NCBI RefSeq assembly: GCF_027409185.1
Contig: NC_084462.1
Location: 40,992,679-41,056,678 of the forward strand
Origin: Cynocephalus volans
Taxonomy: Eukaryota; Chordata; Mammalia; Dermoptera; Cynocephalidae
Direction: 5' to 3'
Length of the DNA: 64,000 bases
Each line of letters opens with the position of its first letter. Position 1 is the first letter of the stretch. The notes beneath the pieces are model-generated. The model was not told the DNA's origin. It made no database searches and worked only from the letters and a program-made list of their open reading frames with translations. The translations under genes and the position numbers were made by a program. This document shows, one piece after another, positions 1-11,690 of the stretch.

Positions 1-705
1 AGAAGTTATTCAGCGAAATAAAAAACACAACGGAGAGCTTAACCAACAACAGGCTTGTGGAAGTTGAGAAGAGAACCTCTGAACTTGAAGATGGGCTGTT
101 TGAAATAACACAACCAGACAAAATAAAAATAAAAAAGAATAAAAGGCACTGAAGAAAATCTCAGAGAGATATCAGATAACCTTAAGCGCTCAAATATCCA
201 AGTCATGGGTATTCCAGAAGGGGAGGAAAACAGAGATTACATTGAAAACATATTCAACAAAATAGTGGCAGAAAACTTCCCAGGTATAGGAAAAATCACA
301 GATCTTCAGATCCAGGAAACTCAACGATCTCCAAATGTATTCAACCCAAAAAGACCTTCTCCAAGACATGTTATAGTCAAATTGGCAAAACTCAAAGACA
401 AAGAGAGAATCTTAAAAGCTGCAAGAGAGAAGTGTCAAATCACCTATAAGGGAGCCCCAGTCAGGCTAACATCAGACTTTTCATCACAAACCCTAAAAGC
501 CAGAAAGGAATGGGATGATATATTCAAAATACTAAAAGACAGAGGTTGTCAGCCAAGAATACTCTACCCTGCAAGGCTATCCTTCCAAAATGAAGGGCAA
601 ATAGTATATTTCTCAGATAAACAAAAACTGCGGGAGTTCACCACCACACGACCACCCTTACAAGAAATCCTCAAGGGAGTACTGGGTTTGGTTCCTGAAA
701 AATAA
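1..705 (+). pseudogene. L1 ORF1 (ORF1p) C-terminal part, broken upstream
   Basis: ORF1p is the trimeric RNA-binding chaperone of L1. From about base 133 the frame is open to a TAA at 703-705. It carries the family signature around GIPEGEE (from 205), followed by the RRM-like and C-terminal domains with the SPRHVIVKL and ARKEW motifs. Further upstream the same frame meets TAA codons at 124 and 130 inside an A-rich stretch, so ORF1 is interrupted or has suffered an indel there. The N-terminal coiled coil is only partly inside the window. The 205 ATG is internal and is not the natural start. Confidence 0.85.
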
Positions 706-895
706 CTACCACTACCATAAAAACACAAGGAAAATCTAAATCCACTAGTATCATAAAAATGGCATTCATGAAGAGAAAACAAACAAACAAAAAGGCTATC
801 TACAACCTAAGGAACCAACAAACAAAGAAAACAAACAGTAAATCAGAAAGCAAGGAACAAAAGACACCTAAGACAACCAAACAACAATCAAAAAA

Positions 896-3800
896 ATGCT
901 AGGAATAAATCAACACTATTCAGTAACAACTCTTAAGGTAAAAGGCTTAAATTCCCAATCAAAACACACAGACTGGCTGACTGGATTAAAAAGGAGGACC
1001 CAACTATATGCTGCCTTCAAGAGACCCACCTCACCCATAAAGACTCACATAGACTAAGAGTGAAAGGATGGAAAAAGATTTACCATGCAAATAGAAAAGA
1101 AAAACGAGCTGGAGTAGCTATTCTTATATCTGACAAAATAGACTTTAAACTAAAAACCATTAAAAGAGACAATGAGGGACACTACTTAATGATAAAAGGA
1201 CTGATCCATCAAGAAGACATAACAATTATAAATATGTACGCACCCAATGTTGGAGCAGCCAGATTTATAAAACAAACTCTATTAGACCTAAAGAAGGAAA
1301 TAGACACTAATACCATAATGGCAGGGGACCTGAACACTCCACTGTCAATATTGGACAGATCATCTAGGCAAAGAATCAGCAGAGAAACACAAGATCTAAA
1401 CAAGACTCTAGACCAATTGGAATTGGCAGATATCTACAGAACATTCCACCCAACAACCTCAGAATATTCATTCTTCTCATCAGCACCTGGATCATTCTCC
1501 AGGATAGATCACATATTAGGTCATAAATCAAGTCTCAATAAATTCAAAAAAATTGGAATTATCCCATGTATTTTCTCAGACCATAATGGATTAAAACTAG
1601 AAATCAATGACAAACGAAATTCTGGAAACTATACAAACACATGGAAATTAAACAGCATTCTACTTAATGACATATGGGTCCAAGAAGAAATCAAGCAGGA
1701 AATCAAAAAGTTTATTGAAACTAATGAAAACAATGATACATCATACCAAAACCTGTGGGATACTGCAAAAGCAGTATTGAGGGGAAAAGTTATTGCATTA
1801 AATGCTCACTTCAGAAGAATGGAAAGATGGCAAGTGAACAACCTAACACTTCACCTTAAAGAACTAGAAAAACAAGAACAATCCAATCCTAAAGTTAGCA
1901 GACGGAAAGAAATCATTAAGATCAGAGCTGAACTGAATGAAATTGAAAACCAAAAAACAATTCAAAAGATCAATGAATCAAAAAGTTGGTTTTCTGAAAA
2001 GATAAATAAAATTGACAAACCATTAGCATGGCTAACAAAAAAAAGAAGAGAGAAGACTCAAATAACAAAAATTAGAAATGAAAAAGGCGATATTACAACT
2101 GATTCATCTGAAATACAAGGAATCATTCGAGACTACTATAAACAACTATACGCCAACAAATTTGAAAATCTGGAGGAAATGGATAAATTTCTGGACACAC
2201 ACAAGCTCCCAAAACTGAACCGTGAAGACGTAGAAAATTTGAACAGACCAATAACAATAAAGGAGATTGAAGCTGTTATCAGAAGGCTCCCAACAAAGAA
2301 AAGCCCAGGACCAGATGGATTCACAGCAGAATTTTACCAAACATTCAAAGAGGAATTGACACCGATTCTTTACAAACTATTCCAAAAGATTGAAACGGAC
2401 GCAAATCTCCCAAACTCATTCTATGAAGCAAACATCATCCTGATACCAAAACCAGGTAAAGATATAACCAAAAAAGAAAACTACAGGCCGATATCCTTGA
2501 TGAATATAGATGCAAAAATCCTCACTAAAATACTAGCAAACAGAATACAGCAACACATACGAAAAATTATTCATCACGATCAAGTGGGATTCATCCCAGG
2601 GATGCAAGGTTGGTTCAACATACGCAAATCAATAAATGTGATACACCATATTAATAAACTCAAACACAAGGACCATATGATCATCTCTATAGATGCTGAA
2701 AAAGCATTTGATAAAGTTCAGCACTCATTCATGACAAAGACCCTCTATAAGTTAGGTATAGAGGGAAAGTATCTCAACATAATTAAAGCCATATATGCCA
2801 AACCCACTGCCAATATCATCCTGAATGGGGAAAAGCTGAAAGCTTTTCCTTTAAGAACAGGCACTAGACAAGGATGCCCACTCTCACCACTTCTATTCAA
2901 CATAGTGTTGGAAGTACTAGCCAGAGCAATCAGAGAAGAGAAGGAAATAAAGGGCATCCAGATTGGAAAAGAGGAAGTCAAACTGTCCCTGTTTGCAGAT
3001 GACATGATCCTATATATCGAACAGCCTAAAACCTCTACAAAAAAACTCTTGGAATTGATAAATGATTTCAGCACAGTAGCAGGATACAAAATCAACACAC
3101 AAAAATCAGTAGCATTTCTTTTCTCCAATAGTGAACATGCAGAAGGAGAAATCAAGAAAGCCTGCCCATTTACAATAGCCACCAAAAAAATAAAATACTT
3201 AGGAATTGAGTTAACCAAGGATGTGAAAAATCTCTATAATGAGAACTACAAACCACTGCTGAGAGAAATTAGAGAGGATACAAGAAGATGGAAAGATATT
3301 CCATGCTCTTGGATTGGAAGAATCAACATAGTGAAAATGTCCATACTACCCAAAGTGATATACAAATTCAATGCAATCCCCATCAAAATTCCAAAGACAT
3401 TTTTCTCAGAAATGGAAAAAACTATTCAGACATTCATATGGAACAATAAAAGACCACGAATAGCCAAAGCAATGCTCAGCAAAAAAAATAAAGCTGGAGG
3501 CATAACACTACCTGACTTTAAGCTATACTACAAAGCTATAATAACCAAAACAGTATGGTACTGGCATAAAAACAGACACACTGACCAATGGAATAGAATA
3601 GAGAATCCAGAAATCAACCCACACACTTACTGCCATCTGATCTTTGACAAAGGCACCAAGCCTATTCAGTGGCGAAGGGACTGCCTCTTCAGCAAGTGGT
3701 GCTGGGATAACTGGATATCGATATGCAGGAGAATGAAACTAGATCCATACCTCTCACCGTATACTAAAATCAACTCAAAATGGATTAAGGATTTAAATAT

Positions 3801-4722
3801 ACACCCTGAGACAATAAAACTTCTTAAAGAAAACATAGGAGAAACACTTCAGGAAATAGGACTGGGCACAGACTTCATGAATACGACCCCAAAAGCACGG
3901 GCAACCAAAGGAAAAATAAACAAATGGGATTATATCAAACTAAAAAGCTTCTGCACAGCAAAAGAAACAATTAAAAGAGTTAAAAGACAACCAACAGAGT
4001 GGGAGAAAATATTTGCAAAATATACATCTGACAAAGGATTAATATCCAGAATATATAAGGAACTCAAACAACTTTACAAGAAGAAAACAAGCAACCCAAT
4101 TAAAAAATGGGCAAAAGAGCTAAGTAGGCATTTCTCTAAGGAAGATATCCAAATGGCCAACAGACATATGAAAAAATGCTCAACATCACTCAGCATCCGG
4201 GAAATGCAAATCAAAACCACATTGAGATACCATCTAACCCCAGTTAGGATGGCTAAAATCCAAAAGACTCTGAACGATAAATGCTGGCGAGGCTGCGGAG
4301 AAAAAGGAACTCTCATACATTGTTGGTGGGACTGCAAAATGGTGCAGCCTCTATGGAAAATGGTATGGAGGTTCCTTAAACAATTGCAAATAGATCTACC
4401 ATACGACCCAGCCATCCCACTGTTGGGAATATACCCAGAGGAATGGAAATCATCAAGTCGAAGGTATACCTGTTCCCCAATGTTCATCGCAGCACTCTTT
4501 ACAATAGCCAAGAGTTGGAACCAGCCCAAATGCCCATCATCAGATGAGTGGATACGGAAAATGTGGTACATCTACACAATGGAATACTACTCAGCTATAA
4601 AAACGAATGAAATACTGCCATTTGCAACAACATGGATGGACCTTGAGAGAATTATATTAAGTGAAACAAGTCAGGCACAGAAAGAGAAATACCACATGTT
4701 CTCACTTATTGGAGGGAGCTAA
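896..4722 (+). pseudogene. L1 ORF2 (endonuclease/reverse transcriptase), near-complete, one frameshift
   Basis: ORF2p nicks target DNA and reverse-transcribes L1 RNA. The natural ATG is at 896, but the first codons are out of frame with the rest; a one-base loss in a run of C near 953-956 explains this. From there the frame is open to the TAA at 4720-4722. Visible domains in order: the AP-type endonuclease, ending with the SDH motif near 1580; the Z region; the reverse transcriptase with the SPGPDGF block near 2310 and the FADD catalytic box near 2990; and a C-terminal Cys-rich segment with CWRGCGEKG near 4280 and a following His/Cys pair. Length matches a normal ORF2 of about 1,270 residues. 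Apart from the single frameshift I see no disabling change. Confidence 0.92.
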
Positions 4723-4916
4723 AAATTAATATATAAATTCACACACACACACACACAAACCGGGGGGGGGGGAAGAAGATATAACAACCACAATTATTTG
4801 AAGTTGATACAACAAGCAAACAGAAAGGACATTGTCGGGGGGGAGGGGGGAGGGAGAAGGGAGGGAAGTTTTGGTGATGGGAAGCAATAATCAGCTACAA
4901 TGTATATCGACAAAAT

Positions 4917-4999
4917 AAAATTAAAAAAATAAAATAAAAAGAAAAAATAAAAAGAAAAAAAAAAATAAAAAGAAAAAAAAGAAAAAGAAAAAAAAAAAT
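4917..4999 (+). repeat. A-rich tail of the first L1
   Basis: An A-rich run interrupted by T and G residues (repeats of AAAATAA and AAAAAG) closes the L1 3' UTR. Multiple AATAAA-type hexamers are present at its start and could serve as the L1 poly(A) signal. Confidence 0.85.
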
Positions 5000-5415
5000 G
5001 GGGCTGTTACCTAATCGATCTGTGAGAAATAAATGAGATGACATAGAAAATTTAAATGCTATGCAATGATAGGTGTTCTTATGAAACATACAATGCCATT
5101 TTGCCTACATTGCAAAGAACAATAAAATGGCTTATTCTGTAAAAAAAAAAAAAAAAAAGTATTCTGAGTGATTTTCCCAAAGCAAAAGAATCTGCTCCAG
5201 AGGTGAATTAATGTTTCCACTACTAACACATCTTAAGTGTCTTTCCATTTAAGGAAAAAAAATGAACTTGACTTCATTTCACACCCTACTATAGGGTCAG
5301 GAACTGAGTGTTATGGGAACAAAGAGAAAGGCCCCTCTCCAGACTAGGAGCAGGTGGGAATGAGGACAGAGAAGCCAACCAGGGCAGGGGATGACTGAAG
5401 GTTGAGTAGGAGCTG
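5000..5415. other. Non-coding spacer between two L1 copies
   Basis: No coding exon or recognisable repeat family is visible. The stretch is ordinary AT-rich DNA with a 17-base A run near 5142-5158. It lies between the tail of the first L1 and the A tract that precedes the second. Confidence 0.6.
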
Positions 5416-5442
5416 AAAAAAAAAAAAAAAAAAAAAAAAAAA
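5416..5442 (+). repeat. 27-base poly(A) tract at the 5' edge of the second L1
   Basis: An uninterrupted run of A directly abuts the truncated 5' end of the next L1. It is either the tail of an earlier insertion used as the L1 target or a product of the insertion itself; the sequence alone does not decide. Confidence 0.9.
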
Positions 5443-8071
5443 GAAATGAAAAAGGTGACATTACAACTGATTCATCTGAAATACAAGGAATCATTCGAGA
5501 CTACTATAAACAAATATACGCCAACAAGTTTGAAAATCTGGAGGAAATGGATAAATTTCTGGACACACACAAGCTCCCAAAACTGAGCCATGAAGATATA
5601 GAAAATCTGAACAGACCAATAACAATAAAGGAGATTGAAGCTGTTATCAGAAAGCTCCCAACAAAGAAAAGCCCAGGACCAGATGGATTCACAGCAGAAT
5701 TTTACCAAACATTCAAAGAGGAATTGACACCAATTCTTTACAAACTATTCCAAAAGATTGAAATGGACGCAAGTCTTCCGAACTCTTTCTATGAAGCAAA
5801 CATCATCCTGATACCAAAACCAGGTAAAGATATAACCAAAAAAGAAAACTACAGGCCGATATCCTTGATGAATATAGATGCAAAAATCCTCAATGAAATA
5901 CTAGCAAACAGAATACAGCAACATATACATAAAATTATTCACCACGATCAAGTGGGATTCATCCCAGGGATGCAAGGTTGGTTCACCATATGCAAATCAA
6001 TAAATGTGATACACCATATTAATAAAATCATATACAAGGACCATATGATCATCTCTATAGATGCTGAAAAAGCATTTGATAAAATTCAACACTCATTCAT
6101 GACAAAGACCCTCTATAAGTTAGGTATAGACGGAAAGTATCTCAACATAATTAAAGCCATATATGATAAACCCACCGCCAATATCATCCTGAATGGGGAA
6201 AAGTTGAAAGCTTTTCCTTTAAGAACAGGAACTAGGCAAGGATGCCCACTCTCACCACTCCTATTCAACATAGTGTTGGAAGTACTAGCCAGAGCAGTCA
6301 GAGAAGAGAAGGAAATAAAGATGAAGTCCAACTGTCCCTGTTTGCAGATGACATGATCCTATATATCGAACAGCCTAAAGCCTCTACAAAAAAACTCTTG
6401 GAGGTGATAAATGATTTCAGTACAGTAGCAGGATACAAAATCAACACACAAAAATCAGTAGCATTTTTATTCTCCAATAATGAACATGCAGAAAGAGAAA
6501 TCAAGAAAGCCTGCCCATTTACAATAGCCACCAAAAAAATAAAATACTTAGGAATTGAGTTAACCAAGGATGTGAAAAATCTCTATAATGAGAACTACAA
6601 ACCACTGCTGAGAGAAATTAGAGAGGATACAAGAAGATGGAAAAATATCCCATTGTCTTGGATTGGAAGAATCAACATAGTGAAAATGTCCATACTACCC
6701 AAAGTGATATATAAATTCAATGCAATCCCCATCAAAATTCCAATGACATTTTTCTCAGAAATGGAAAGAAGTATCCAGACAATTATATGGAATAACAAAA
6801 GACCATGCATAGCCAAAGCAATGCTGAGCAAAAAAAATAAAGCTGGAGGCATAACACTACCTGACTTTAAACTATACTACAAAGCTATAATAACCAAAAC
6901 AGTATGGTACTGGCATAAAAACAAACACATTGATCAATGGAATAGAATAGAGAATCCAGAAATCAACCCACACACCTACAGCTATCTGATCTTTGACAAA
7001 GACACCAAGCCTATTCACTGGGGAAGAGACTGCCTCTTTAGCAAATGGTGCTGGGAGAACTGGACATCCATATCCAGGAGAATGAAACTAGACCCATACC
7101 TTTCACCATACACTAAAGTCAACTCAAAATGGATTAAAGAATTAAATATAAACCCTGAAACAATAAAACTTCTTAAAGAAAACATAGGAGAGACACTTCA
7201 GGAAATAGGACTGGACAGAGACCTCATGAATACGACCCCAAAAGCACGGGCAACCAAAGGAAAAATAAACAAATGGGATTATATCAAACTAAAGAGCTTC
7301 TGCACAGCAAAAGAAACAATTAACAGAGTGAAAAGACAACCAACAGAGTGGGAGAAAATATTTGCAAAATATACATCTGACAAAGGATTAATATCCAGAA
7401 TATACAAGGAACTCAAACAACTTTACAAGAAAAAAACAAGCAACCCAATTAAAAAATGGGCAAAAGAGCTAAGCAGGCATTTCTCGGAGGAAGATATACA
7501 AATGGCCAACAGACATATGAAAACATGCTCAACATCACTCAGCATCCGGGAAATGCAAATCAAAACTACACTGAGATACCATCTCACCCCGGTTAGGATG
7601 GCTAAAATCCAAAAGACTCTGAAAGATAAATGCTGGCGAGGTTGCGGAGAAAAAGGAACTCTCATACATTGTTGGTGGGACTGCAAAATGGTGCAGCCTC
7701 TATGGAAAATGGTATGGAGGTTCCTCAAACAATTGCAGATAGATCTACCATATGACTCAGCTATCCCACTGCTGGGAATATACCCAGAGGAATGGAAATC
7801 ATCAAGTCGAAGGTATACCTGTTCCCCAGTGTTCATCGCAGCACTCTTTACAATAGCCAAGAGTTGGAACCAGCCCAAATGTCCATCATCAGATGAGTGG
7901 ACACCGAAAATGTGGTATATCTACACAATGGAATACTACTCAGCTATAAAAAAGAATGAAATACTGCCATTTGCAACAACATGGATGGACCTTGAGAGAA
8001 TTATATTAAGTGAAACTAGTCAGGCACAGAAAGAGAAATACCACATGTTCTCACTTATTGGTGGGAGCTAA
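5443..8071 (+). pseudogene. L1 ORF2 fragment (reverse transcriptase to C terminus), frameshifted
   Basis: The fragment begins inside ORF2 before the reverse transcriptase block. It is open to 6356 in one frame and continues from about 6320 to 8071 in another. Compared with the first L1, 19 bases are missing just after position 6320, between the KEIK codons and the segment before the FADD box, which explains the frame change. The FADD catalytic motif (about 6345), the CWRGCGEKG motif and the normal stop are all retained. The product could not be a working polymerase because of the truncation and the frameshift. Confidence 0.92.
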
Positions 8072-8279
8072 AAATAAATAAATAAATTCACACACACAAA
8101 AAAAAAACGGGGGGAGAGAAGACATAACAACTACAATTACTTGAAGTTGATATGACAAGCAAACAGAAAGGACATTGTTGGGAGGGAGGGGATAGAGGGA
8201 GGAGGGAGGGAGGTTTCGGTAATGGGCCACAATAATCAACCACATTGTATATCGACAAAATAAAATTAAGAAAAAAAAA
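5443..8279 (+). mobile_element. 5'-truncated LINE-1 just upstream of a TRIP11 exon
   Basis: The sequence aligns by eye with the first L1 from its position 2083 onward, through the reverse transcriptase, the C-terminal domain and the 3' UTR, to a short A tail near 8265-8279. It differs from the first copy at many more positions than the third copy does (for example GGTGGGAGC versus GGAGGGAGC at the end of ORF2), so it belongs to a slightly different or older subfamily. Its 3' end lies about 90 bp before the splice acceptor of the large TRIP11 exon, in sense orientation. Confidence 0.95.
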
Positions 8280-8371
8280 TCTGAGGATAATTCTATTATG
8301 TGTGAAATTTTTTAATGTACTGAAATAAGAAAATTTTGTAAAGTTACCATGCAAATTAATTTTTCTTTCAG

Positions 8372-11342
8372 CACCTTATTTTGATAAAAGATCAGCTATC
8401 AAAACAACACAATGAAGGAGATAGCATTATCAGTAAACTGAAACAAGATCTAGATGATGAAAAAAAGATAGTTCATCAACTCGAGGATGATAAAATGAAC
8501 CTTACTAAAGAGTTAGACATGCAAAAAGAAGAGTTAATTCAAAGTGAACTGGTCCTGAATGACTTGCATTTAATCAAAGAGGCACTTGAGGATAAAGTAG
8601 AAGATTTAGTAGATCAGCTAAGTAAATCACAAAAAAATAATTCAAACATCCAGAAGGAGATCCTTGAACTTAAGGAACATAGTAGACAAAATGAGGAAGA
8701 GCTTTCTAGAGTCAGGAATGAGTTAACCCAGTCTCTTAATCAAGACTCTAATAGTACTTTTAAGGATAACATACTTAAAGAAAGGGGCGCTGAAGTTAGA
8801 AACTTAAAGCAAAGTCTTTCAGAAATAGAACAGCTCAATGAAAATTTACAGAAAGTTGCTTTTGATCTGAAAATGGAAAATGAAAAGTTGGTTTTAACAT
8901 GTGAAGACGTAAGACATCAGTTGGAAGAATCTGTAGCCGGGAACAGTCAGATTTCTCTGGAAAAAAACACTATTGTGGAGAATTTAAAAATGGAAAAAGG
9001 ACAGCTAGAAGCAGAATTGTGTCAGGCTAAAGAGAGGCTGTTGGAAGAAGCAAGCAAGTATGAGCAAAACATTGAAGAACTATCAAATGCACATAACTCG
9101 AGCACCTCTGCCTTACAGCTGGAACGTGAGTGTTTAATTCAACTCAGTCAAGAGAAAGACTTTGAAATAGTAGAACTCAAAAAGAATATTGAGCAAATGG
9201 ATACCAATCATAAAAAAACTAAGGAAATTTTGTCATCTAGTGAAGAAGAGCAGAAGCAATTGACAGAAGTTATAAAGGAAAAAGAACTTTTTATTGAAAA
9301 ACTTAAAGAAAAGTGTTCAGAGCTGCAGGAGGAATTAGATAAATATTCTCAGGCCTTAATGCCAAATGAAATTTTAAGGCAGACCATTGAGGAAAAGGAC
9401 AGAAGTCTTGGAGCCATGAAAGAAGAAAACAGTCATCTGCAAGAAGAACTGGAACAACTCAGGGAACAGCAGAGTCAAGCTGCACCTGTGGCTGAGCCCA
9501 AACCACTTGATAGTATTACAGAACTAGAATCAGAGGTATCTCAACTGAATATAATCAAGGGTCATCTTGGAGAGGAAATTAAACATCAACAGAAGATAAT
9601 CGAAGATCAAAACCAGAGTAAAATGCAACTACTTCAATCTTTACAGGAGCAGAAGAAGGAAATGGATGAGTTTAGATACCAGCATGAGCAAATGAATGTC
9701 ACACACACCCAGCTCTTTTTAGAGAAAGATGAGGAAATTAAGAATTTGCAAAAAGCAGTTGAACAAATCAAAACCCAGTTGCATGAAGAAAGACAGGACA
9801 TTCAAATGGAGAATCCTGATATTTTACAAGAAACAAGAGTTCAGAGCCTTAATATAGAAAATGGAAGTGAAAAGCATGATTCATCTAAAGCTGAAACTGA
9901 AAGATTAGTGAAAGAAATAAAAGAATGAGAACTAGAGATTAAACTTCTAAATGAAAAGAATATATCTCTAACTAAACAGATCGATCAGTTGTCCAAAGAT
10001 GAGGTTGGTAAAGTAACTCAGATTATCCAACAGAAAGATTTGGAGATAGAAGCTCTTCACACTAGAATTTCTTCAGCTTCCTACACCCAGGATATTATGT
10101 ACCTTCAACAGCAATTGCAGGTCTATGCTAGGGAAAAAGAACAAGTATTAGCTGTTTGGGATGAGAAGACTAGGGAAAATAGCCATCTAAAAGCAGATTA
10201 TCATAAAATGATGGATATAGTTGCAGCCAAAGAAGCAGCCCTCATTAAGCTGCAAGAGGAAAACAACAAATTGTCCACTGGATTTGAGCGTAGCAGCCAA
10301 GATATGTTTAGAGAAAGTGTTCAGAATTTATCACGTATCATTCGAGAAAAAGACATTGAAATAGATGCATTAAGTCAGAAATGTAAGACTTTATTAGAAG
10401 TTTTACAAACATCCAGCACTGGTAATGAGGCTGGAGTTGTTAACAGTAATCAGTTCGAGGAGCTTTTACAGGAACGGGATAAATTAAAACAGCAAGTAAA
10501 GAAAATGGAAGAGTGGAAACAGCAGGTGATGACCACCGTACAAAATATGCAACACAAAGGGCGGCGTTGGTGGTATAGTGGTGAGCATAGCTGCCTTCCA
10601 AAATATGCAACACGAGTCAGCTCAATGTGAGAAAGCACTTCTTCAACTTCAGGCAGAAGTTTTGGTTGACAGTGATAGTAATTCTAAATTACAAGCGGAC
10701 TATACTGGCCTGATCCAAAGTTACAAGCAGAATGAAACCAAACTCAAAAGTTTGGGGCAGGAATTAGCAAAAGTTCAGCATAGCATGGGGCAGCTTTGCA
10801 ATACTAAAGATCTTCTTTTAGGAAAACTTGATATTATTTCATCCCAGCTCTCTTCTGAAAAAGATGCAACAATTAGAACTCTCCAGGAAAGTAATCACAG
10901 ATTCTCTGATTCGATTGCCATCACCTCAGAGCTAGAAGAAAAAGAACATGAACAAACTGATTCAGAAATTAAGCAGCTAAAGGAGGAACAAGATGTTTTA
11001 CAGAAGTTACTTAAAGAAAAAGACCTCTTAATCAAAGCCAAACGTGATCAATTACTGTCTTCAAATGAAAGTTTCACTAACAAAGTGAATGAAAATGAAC
11101 TTTTGAGGCAGGCAGTAACAAACCTGAAGGAGAGAATATTAATTTTAGAAATGGACATTTATAAACTAAAAGGGGAAAATGAAAAAATAGTAGAAACATC
11201 CAGGGGAAAGGAAGCAGAATATGAAGCATTACAGGAGACTAATATGAAGATTTCTATGATGCTGCGAGAGAAAGAGTTTGAGTGCCAATCGATGAAGCAG
11301 AAGGCTCTTGCTCTTGAGTAAATACTGGAAGAAAACGAACGG
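8372..11342 (+). pseudogene. TRIP11: TRIP11 large coiled-coil exon (exon 11 in human numbering), three disabling lesions
   Basis: This exon encodes the long central coiled coil, almost all heptad-like E/K/L/Q-rich sequence. The acceptor is TTTTCTTTCAG (ending 8371) and the donor is GTGTGT (from 11343). Lesions in order: (1) GAA-TGA-GAA at 9926-9928, where the family has Arg, consistent with CGA to TGA deamination; (2) a 58-bp net insertion after 10555 that shifts the frame by +1; (3) GAG-TAA at 11319-11321, where I recall Gln. Without the insertion the exon would be 2,913 nt, a multiple of three, with phase 0 at both ends. From memory of the human protein, about 39 codons are also absent, in frame, at about 10856. 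Identity to the remembered human protein is otherwise high. Confidence 0.9.
10556..10600 (+). mobile_element. Tailless retropseudogene of a tRNA-Gly(TCC) 5' half inside the TRIP11 exon
   Basis: From 10564 the sequence begins GCGTTGGTGGTATAGTGG and runs through the D arm to CTGCCTTCCAA. This matches the 5' half of nuclear tRNA-Gly with anticodon TCC, and stops in the anticodon loop. Eight extra bases (10556-10563, AAAGGGCG) precede tRNA position 1. The block is bracketed by a direct repeat CAAAATATGCAACAC at 10541-10555 and 10599-10613. There is no poly(A) tail. Tailless retropseudogenes of truncated small RNAs with target duplications have been described in mammals. The last three bases could belong either to the tRNA or to the duplication. 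Confidence 0.88.
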
Positions 11343-11485
11343 GTGTGTTCTGGTTGGAGTATTGTAGAGGGAAGTTGGGGGTGGAGGAGACTTCTTTGTT
11401 TCAGTTACTTTATTGATATCATCTTTGAAGAGGACAACGAATTTGTCCATTTAGAAATATTCAAGATACAGTCATGTGTGGCTAA

Positions 11486-11690
11486 ACGGTGGGGATGCAT
11501 TCTGAGAAGCATCATTAGGCAATTTCGTTGTTGTGCGAATGTCAGAGAGTGTATGTACACAGACCTAGGTGGTATAGCCTACTACACACCTAGGCTGTAC
11601 GGTACAGCCTATTGCTTTGACAACTGTCGGATACGTGATCAGTCATTGACCAAAATGTTTTTATGGGGTACGTGACTATAGTTTGATTTG
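11486..11690. repeat. Old interspersed repeat, probably DNA transposon-derived
   Basis: The segment from GATGCATTCTGAGAAGCATC through the CCTAGGTGGTATAGCCTACTAC block to the GACCAAAATG/GGGGTACGTGAC end resembles a mammalian interspersed repeat I have seen elsewhere. I cannot name its family with certainty. It lies in the intron just after the large TRIP11 exon. Confidence 0.5.

Larger units (their letters stand above)
1..4999 (+). mobile_element. Young LINE-1 retrotransposon, 5' end outside the window
   Basis: The order is L1-typical: the end of ORF1, a short inter-ORF spacer (706-895), ORF2, then a 3' UTR with a CA run, a run of G and a G-rich polypurine stretch, and an A-rich tail from about 4917 to 4998. 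L1 encodes the RNA-binding ORF1 protein and the ORF2 endonuclease/reverse transcriptase that copy it into new sites by target-primed reverse transcription. ORF2 is open over more than 3.6 kb, and the 3' end is nearly identical to the copy at 45288-46308, so this is a recent insertion. The 5' UTR and the start of ORF1 lie before base 1, so its target-site duplication cannot be checked. Confidence 0.95.

Noticed and set aside
1209..4571. Several open frames on the minus strand within the first L1
   Set aside because: They are antisense shadows of ORF2 with no independent motif.
10564..10600. A tRNA-Gly gene
   Set aside because: Only the 5' half is present; the 3' half, T arm and terminator are missing.
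10578..11321. A separate gene starting at 10578
   Set aside because: It is the continuation of the TRIP11 large exon in its shifted frame after the 58-bp insertion; the ATG is not a natural start.
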